A stretch of 64,000 nt of DNA from Alkalihalobacterium sp048323755 (GTDB lineage: Bacteria; Bacillota; Bacilli; Bacillales; Bacillaceae_F), in contig NZ_JBLWFS010000004.1 in NCBI RefSeq assembly GCF_048323755.1, positions 186,001-250,000 of the forward strand, given 5' to 3'. This document shows, piece after piece, positions 59,916 to 64,000 of this stretch. The notes beneath the pieces were generated by a model. The model saw nothing but the letters and a program-made list of their open reading frames with translations. It was not told the DNA's origin and made no database searches. The stretch's first letter is position 1. Each line of letters begins with the position of its first letter. Position numbers and translations under genes: made by a program.

Positions 59916-61538
59916 ATGAGAAATGAAATAAAAGGAACAGGCATTTTAACTTTTCTTGCCTTTAAGCGGGACCGGCTAAGATTATTTGCTTGGCTAGCAG
60001 TGATTATGACCTTAGTTACGTCGGTGGGTATTGCTATGAATGATCTAATGCCTACGCAAGAAGAAGTGATGAAACAGGTAGTCGCTAGAGCAGAAAGTCC
60101 TGCTATTCGACTATTTGATATACCTGCAGCTGGGATCAGTGTAGAATCTGCAATGTTGATGAGAAGTTCTATTTTAATTGGTATTATCATTGTATTAGTA
60201 AGTATGCAAACTGTTATACGTCACACTAGACAGAATGAGGAAACAGGACGAACGGAGATGATTAGTTCCACTGCTGTAGGTAAATATGCTAGTTTAGCAT
60301 CAGGATTAATTGTCACTGTTATATTTAATATATTAGTAGGAATTACGATTGCTTCAGCGATGTTATTTAATAATTTTGATATGGAAGGATCTCTATTAAT
60401 TGGGTTTGTATTTGCTGGAATAGGGATTGCCTTTGCTGGTATCACTTCTATCGCCGTTCAGCTATCTCAAACTTCTAGTGGTGCAACTGGCATGGTTACT
60501 ATCACCTTTGGACTAGTCTTTCTGATCAGCTCCATCGGTGATGTGCTAGGGGAGTTTAATAGAAATACCTTTGCTGTTGAAAGTCATTGGTTAGTGTGGT
60601 TGTCACCGTGGGGCTGGCTTGGTCAAGTATATGCATTCCATGAAAATAATTGGTGGATTCTTTGGTTATTTTACTTATTGTTTATTGCGACTGTCTTTAT
60701 TGCAATCTATCTTGTTACAAAAAGGGATGTTGGAATGGGTTTATTTCCTGCCAAAAAGGGACCTGCCTTTGCTTCTAGAATGCTATTAAGTCCAATTGGA
60801 TTAATGTGGAGGCTTCAGCGCAGGGTAATTCTTAGTTGGGTTGTTGCAATGTTTATCTTCGGAATGGTAATTGGTGGAATTGGCAATGAAATACGAGATA
60901 TGGTATCAGGATTAAACAACGACCAACTGCTAGAAATGTTTGGTGGAAACCCAGATTTAGTTAGTTCCATAATGGCGTCATTTGTGGGATTTTTAGCTAC
61001 ATTTGTGGCAGTGTATTTTGTATTGGGTTTGTTAAGGTTACGTCATGATGAAGTAGACGGTTTTATGGAAGGAGTCCTCGCAACCGGAGTGAGTAGAGTC
61101 CATTTATTGATGAGTCAGTTTATTTGTGTTGGTTTAGGGTTATGGGGCATTTTAATCTTTTTAGCATTAGGTGCCGGTACCACAGCAAAAGTGTCTACTG
61201 GTGATGCTATGTTTCTGACAATGCTGGAAGTCACATTTTATCAAGCTCCTGCAATACTCACCATTGGAGCTTTTACAATTCTTTTGATAGGAATTCTCCC
61301 AAAAGGTGCAATTGCAGTATCACTTGCTGCTGTACTATTTAGTATAATCTCGGGTCCTATGTTCGGTACAATGCTTGGTTTACCAGAGATAGTTCAAAGT
61401 ATTTCTCCATTTTCTTATACGACTGTGGGTGAAGCAGGAAATATAGACTGGATTAATGCACTAGGATTAACTGTAATAGCAATGATTTTTATTACAGTTG
61501 GGATTTTAAGCTATTCACGCCGTAACTTAACTTTTTAG
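59916..61538 (+). CDS. ABC exporter permease (polyketide/multidrug type)
   Basis: 540 residues with about 12 membrane helices in two similar halves: FAWLAVIMTLVTSVGIAMNDLM to the mid-protein KRDVGMGLFPAKKGP, then RRVILSWVVAMFIFGMVIGGIGNEI to the end. RHTRQNEETGRTEMISSTAVGKYA and RLRHDEVDGFMEGVLATGVSRVHLL are matching cytoplasmic loops. This double layout is typical of exporters annotated as polyketide or tetronasin exporters. ATG at 59916 follows GGGGGTG; the frame opens at 59898. Confidence 0.85.
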   Translation: MRNEIKGTGILTFLAFKRDRLRLFAWLAVIMTLVTSVGIAMNDLMPTQEEVMKQVVARAESPAIRLFDIPAAGISVESAMLMRSSILIGIIIVLVSMQTVIRHTRQNEETGRTEMISSTAVGKYASLASGLIVTVIFNILVGITIASAMLFNNFDMEGSLLIGFVFAGIGIAFAGITSIAVQLSQTSSGATGMVTITFGLVFLISSIGDVLGEFNRNTFAVESHWLVWLSPWGWLGQVYAFHENNWWILWLFYLLFIATVFIAIYLVTKRDVGMGLFPAKKGPAFASRMLLSPIGLMWRLQRRVILSWVVAMFIFGMVIGGIGNEIRDMVSGLNNDQLLEMFGGNPDLVSSIMASFVGFLATFVAVYFVLGLLRLRHDEVDGFMEGVLATGVSRVHLLMSQFICVGLGLWGILIFLALGAGTTAKVSTGDAMFLTMLEVTFYQAPAILTIGAFTILLIGILPKGAIAVSLAAVLFSIISGPMFGTMLGLPEIVQSISPFSYTTVGEAGNIDWINALGLTVIAMIFITVGILSYSRRNLTF

Positions 61539-61543
61539 GAAAT

Positions 61544-61741
61544 CTGGTCAAAATAGCAACAATTTATGCGAAAACAGTCAAAACAAAAGAATGGCAATCC
61601 AGTACAGCCTATGGCTTTGATCCAACATGGTTAATCATTGCCGCTGTTACAGCAAATTTCCAGAGTGCCGAGCAGAGCATTGGTACAAGTGGAAGCACAG
61701 GTGGGTTTACTGACGGTGGAGGTGGATCAGGAGCATTTTAA
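61544..61741 (+). pseudogene. 3' fragment of a membrane protein gene (DUF2207-like)
   Basis: An open stretch with no start codon and no ribosome binding site reads WQSSTAYGFDPTWLIIAAVT, then a Gly/Ser-rich end (GFTDGGGGSGAF) and TAA at 61739-61741. A Gly/Ser-rich tail ending in GAF with a Phe-Asp-Pro-x-Trp segment before it resembles the C-terminus of DUF2207 membrane proteins. The upstream part is lost, joined directly to the permease gene's end, so this is a decayed remnant. Confidence 0.6.
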
Positions 61742-61763
61742 TATTAGTTGCAGTTCAAGGCTT

Positions 61764-61797
61764 GAGCGCATTCCCTTAGGAACAGGGGAAAGCGCTA
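61764..61797. terminator. Hairpin between the gene remnant and the TetR gene
   Basis: AGCGC and GCGCT plus an inner TTCCCT/AGGGGAA stem, followed on the + strand by a T-containing run. Probably an intrinsic terminator, direction uncertain. Confidence 0.5.
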
Positions 61798-61823
61798 ATT
61801 TTATTAGGACGGAAGAGGGGCTC

Positions 61824-62438
61824 TCATTTAATTTTACTTTTAAATCCTTCGAGCAGTACCTCTAATCCAAATTGAAATTCATTTTCCATTTTCATAGCGG
61901 AGGGGTCAAACGGCAGATGTTCCAAAAAAGTTAGTGAATCCGGGTCGTCCATTGGAATGTCATTAAAACGGTATTCCTCTAAAACAAAGGAAGTTATGTA
62001 ATTATTAAGCATCCATGATGCTGAAAAAATATCTTCACTTTCAAGGCCCAACTGGTGAAGAAGTCCACCGATTTTTTTGATTAACTCCAGCCGGTAAGGA
62101 GTTGTCGGTGCTGTTTCCACAAGTACATATGCTGAATCTCGGTATTTTAATAATACCCTCCTGAATTCGTATGAAATTTGGAGAATTTGCTCTTCCAGAG
62201 CCAGTTCCTCATCTGGTAAACAGATTTCTTTACATATTTCTTCTGCTAGCAGCTCCAAAAGCTCATTCTTATTTTTAACATGCCAATAGATAGAAGAGCC
62301 CTTTATTTCTAACCGCTCAGCTATTTTTCTGATGGATATTTTTTTCAACCCTTCTTCCAGCAGTACATTGAATGCAACCTTGACAATTACTGATTTATTT
62401 ATTTTTTTAGGTTCTGATTTTTCGTTTTTAGCAGGCAC
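61824..62438 (-). CDS. TetR-family repressor of the monooxygenase operon
   Basis: 204 residues. Helix-turn-helix: VIVKVAFNVLLEEGLKKISIRKIAERLEIKGSSIYWHVKNKNELLELLA, followed by a TetR_C-like ligand domain with ETAPTTPYRLELIKKIGG, as in tetracycline repressor relatives. GTG at 62438 follows AAGGAGGAG; the frame opens at 62489 without a ribosome binding site. It is divergent from the small membrane protein and monooxygenase genes, with twin operators between. Confidence 0.87.
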   Translation of the reverse strand: MPAKNEKSEPKKINKSVIVKVAFNVLLEEGLKKISIRKIAERLEIKGSSIYWHVKNKNELLELLAEEICKEICLPDEELALEEQILQISYEFRRVLLKYRDSAYVLVETAPTTPYRLELIKKIGGLLHQLGLESEDIFSASWMLNNYITSFVLEEYRFNDIPMDDPDSLTFLEHLPFDPSAMKMENEFQFGLEVLLEGFKSKIK

Positions 62439-62482
62439 AGCAACTCCTCCTTCACTTGACAAGTATATCATATCATTATAGA

Positions 62483-62515
62483 CTAACACTGTTAGATTTA
62501 AACTAACAGTGTTAG
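62483..62515. promoter_or_regulatory. Twin TetR-type operators
   Basis: CTAACACTGTTAG (62483-62495) and CTAACAGTGTTAG (62503-62515) are each palindromic and lie 20 bases apart, centre to centre, in the divergent promoter region. The second lies 26 bases before the start of the + strand operon and the first 45 bases before the repressor start. Confidence 0.85.
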
Positions 62516-62540
62516 ATAAAATGGAAAGGGGAGATACGAA

Positions 62541-62780
62541 TTGACTAATTTAAACGATATAGCAGGTCTTTTTTATGGTGGATTTTTAATATTAGGAATT
62601 GCATTTGGTGGAGGTTTTGGGATTATAAATGGATATTTTATTTTAGGTCCCTTGATGGGAACTGTTTCGGGTCTCGGATTAGGGCTACTGTCTCATGGAA
62701 TTATTTCTTATTTACTGCTGTGGAAAATAGGATCAGTTGAAACTGAAAACGAGGTTGCAGAAGGGGGAGAGGAAGAATGA
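62541..62780 (+). CDS. Small membrane protein, 79 residues
   Basis: Two hydrophobic, glycine-rich helices (GLFYGGFLILGIAFGGGFGII and YFILGPLMGTVSGLGLGLLS) followed by ISYLLLWKIG and an acidic end (EVAEGGEEE). TTG start at 62541 follows GGGGAG. Overlaps the monooxygenase gene by four bases, so the two are translationally coupled. Function unknown; it may be a membrane partner of the oxygenase. Confidence 0.65.
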   Translation: MTNLNDIAGLFYGGFLILGIAFGGGFGIINGYFILGPLMGTVSGLGLGLLSHGIISYLLLWKIGSVETENEVAEGGEEE

Positions 62781-63979
62781 GCAGAAACGCAATAATCATT
62801 GGTGGTGGAATTGCTGGGACTGCAATGGCCTTATTTTTAAAAAGAGCAGGTATAACGTCCGCCATCTATGAGGCATATCCAAAACGTGATGACATCGGGG
62901 GAGGTCTGCAGCTAGCACCGAATGGTATGAATGTGCTAGCGTCTCTCGGTCTAGCTGATAAAGTCATAGAACACGGAACAATTGCAACTGAAATGCGTTT
63001 TTTAAATCAAAAAGGAAAAATACTTGGGAAGATTAATCGAGGGCTAACGGAAAAATATGCTCAGCCTGCAGTTAATATTTCCCGATCTGCTTTGCATAAA
63101 GTTCTGGTGGAGGAGGTTGAGCGGAAGGGTATTGTTATCCACTATAATAAAAAGCTTGTAAATATTACAGATGGTTCGGGAAAACAGGCTGCTGCGGAGT
63201 TTGCAGACGGGAGTACGGCAGAAGGGGATATCGTTATTGGAGCAGACGGCATCCGTTCTAAGACGAGGGAAATTATTCTGCCGGATGCTCCAAAACCAGA
63301 TTTTACTGGCATGCAATGGATTGCAGGTTTCGTTCCACAGACAGAAGTACCTTTAATAGATGAAGAGGATCATAAATTGTACATGATTTTTGGAATGAAA
63401 GGATTTTTCGGTTACGGAAATTTCTCCAGGAAAGATGCCATAATAGGTTGGTGGTATAACATCGTTAAGGAACAAGAACTTACAAAAGAAGAGCTAGGGG
63501 AAGTTGCTAATCAAGAAGTAAGGAATGAGCTTTTAGAAATATGCAAAGGGTGGAACGGTCCGGTGGAGGAGCTTATTAAGAAAACACCAAAGTTAATAAG
63601 AGGGAATGTTCATGACATCCAATCTCTGCCTTCCTGGCATAATAACAGAAGGGCAGTGCTCATTGGGGATGCTGCACATGCAGTCAGTCCGAACTCCGGA
63701 CAAGGTGCTTCCCTTGCTCTTGAGGATGCCAGTTACCTGGCTAAGCTGCTATTTGAAGAGTCAGATTCTTTGGAGAATATATTTGAGCTGTTTGTTCAGG
63801 AACGCAGGCCTCGTGTTGAAAAGATTATAGCTGAAGGTAGAAGAACAGGAGACAATAAAAAAGAAATGACACCTGTTTCCGCTTGGATCAGAGACAGAAT
63901 GTTGTCCATCATATTCCCGTTGTTTGTAGATAAAGGCAATAGGTGGAAATATGAATATAAAGTTGACTGGAAAAGTTAG
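62777..63979 (+). CDS. FAD-dependent monooxygenase (group A, TetX/salicylate hydroxylase-like)
   Basis: 400 residues. The FAD-binding Rossmann motif is GGGIAG near residues 9-14, a central motif GADGIRSKTREI (DG) binds FAD and NAD(P)H, and GDAAHAVSPNSGQGASLALEDA is the third flavin motif. It hydroxylates an aromatic or polyketide-like molecule. Placed under a TetR repressor with a TetR_C-like domain, it may inactivate a drug such as a tetracycline, but substrate identity is inference. ATG follows GGGGAGAGGAAG. Confidence 0.88.
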   Translation: MSRNAIIIGGGIAGTAMALFLKRAGITSAIYEAYPKRDDIGGGLQLAPNGMNVLASLGLADKVIEHGTIATEMRFLNQKGKILGKINRGLTEKYAQPAVNISRSALHKVLVEEVERKGIVIHYNKKLVNITDGSGKQAAAEFADGSTAEGDIVIGADGIRSKTREIILPDAPKPDFTGMQWIAGFVPQTEVPLIDEEDHKLYMIFGMKGFFGYGNFSRKDAIIGWWYNIVKEQELTKEELGEVANQEVRNELLEICKGWNGPVEELIKKTPKLIRGNVHDIQSLPSWHNNRRAVLIGDAAHAVSPNSGQGASLALEDASYLAKLLFEESDSLENIFELFVQERRPRVEKIIAEGRRTGDNKKEMTPVSAWIRDRMLSIIFPLFVDKGNRWKYEYKVDWKS

Positions 63980-64000
63980 ATGAATTTGAGGGGATATATT

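Overview
The window is chromosomal DNA from a low-GC, endospore-forming member of the Bacillaceae. The signs are the tail of a spore coat polysaccharide (sps) operon, a CotSA-like coat protein, a KinB-like sporulation kinase, Bacillus-type ribosome binding sites with frequent TTG/GTG starts, and repeated matches to the mother-cell sigma-K promoter. I cannot name the genus; the transporter set would suit an alkaliphilic or halotolerant species.

Bases 1-24,800 form a spore-surface island. It opens with a truncated GT-D glycosyltransferase and spsIJKL (dTDP-rhamnose-type sugar synthesis). These are followed by three GT2 glycosyltransferases, a sulfotransferase-like protein, a YheC/YheD ATP-grasp protein and a CgeB-type glycosyltransferase. 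From 12.4 to 21.1 kb there are short, mostly monocistronic genes for candidate structural proteins: three paralogues of one cysteine-rich family, two other small proteins, a 700-residue coiled coil with an adjoining JAMM peptidase, a 57-residue CGCG-ended protein and a SPOCS/CsxC-like protein. Most carry a textbook sigma-K promoter (AC, 16-17 bases, CATANNNTA) and their own terminator. A GalU-type uridylyltransferase, a CotSA-like glycosyltransferase with a repetitive acidic tail, and a protein ending in 71 straight Asp/Glu residues close the island.

Bases 24,800-42,300 are ordinary Bacillus core genes: YjcD helicase, MBL hydrolase, HNH protein, MscL with a zinc ribbon, yjcHGF, PgpA, FumC, NupC, a YtrA-type GntR/ABC operon, a DUF342 protein, an MsrA-MsrB fusion and a Ktr RCK subunit. 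From 42.5 to 46.2 kb are a BCCT transporter with a structured 5' leader and a SulP transporter. Bases 46.4-53.7 kb hold a compact five-gene operon: HPt-REC-GGDEF-REC protein, HEAT-repeat membrane protein, processive GT2 synthase, single-domain response regulator and hybrid histidine kinase. It looks like a self-contained signalling and exopolysaccharide synthesis module.

Bases 53.8-64.0 kb hold a DUF1906 glycoside-hydrolase-like protein, the KinB-like kinase, a tRNA-Val locus with repeat and integrase-like debris, yqxD, a TetR-ABC exporter operon, a decayed 3' gene fragment, and a TetR-controlled flavin monooxygenase operon behind twin palindromic operators. Two mobile or repetitive sequence types recur: a 42-base palindrome (two copies) and a short MITE-like element (one copy plus a scar).
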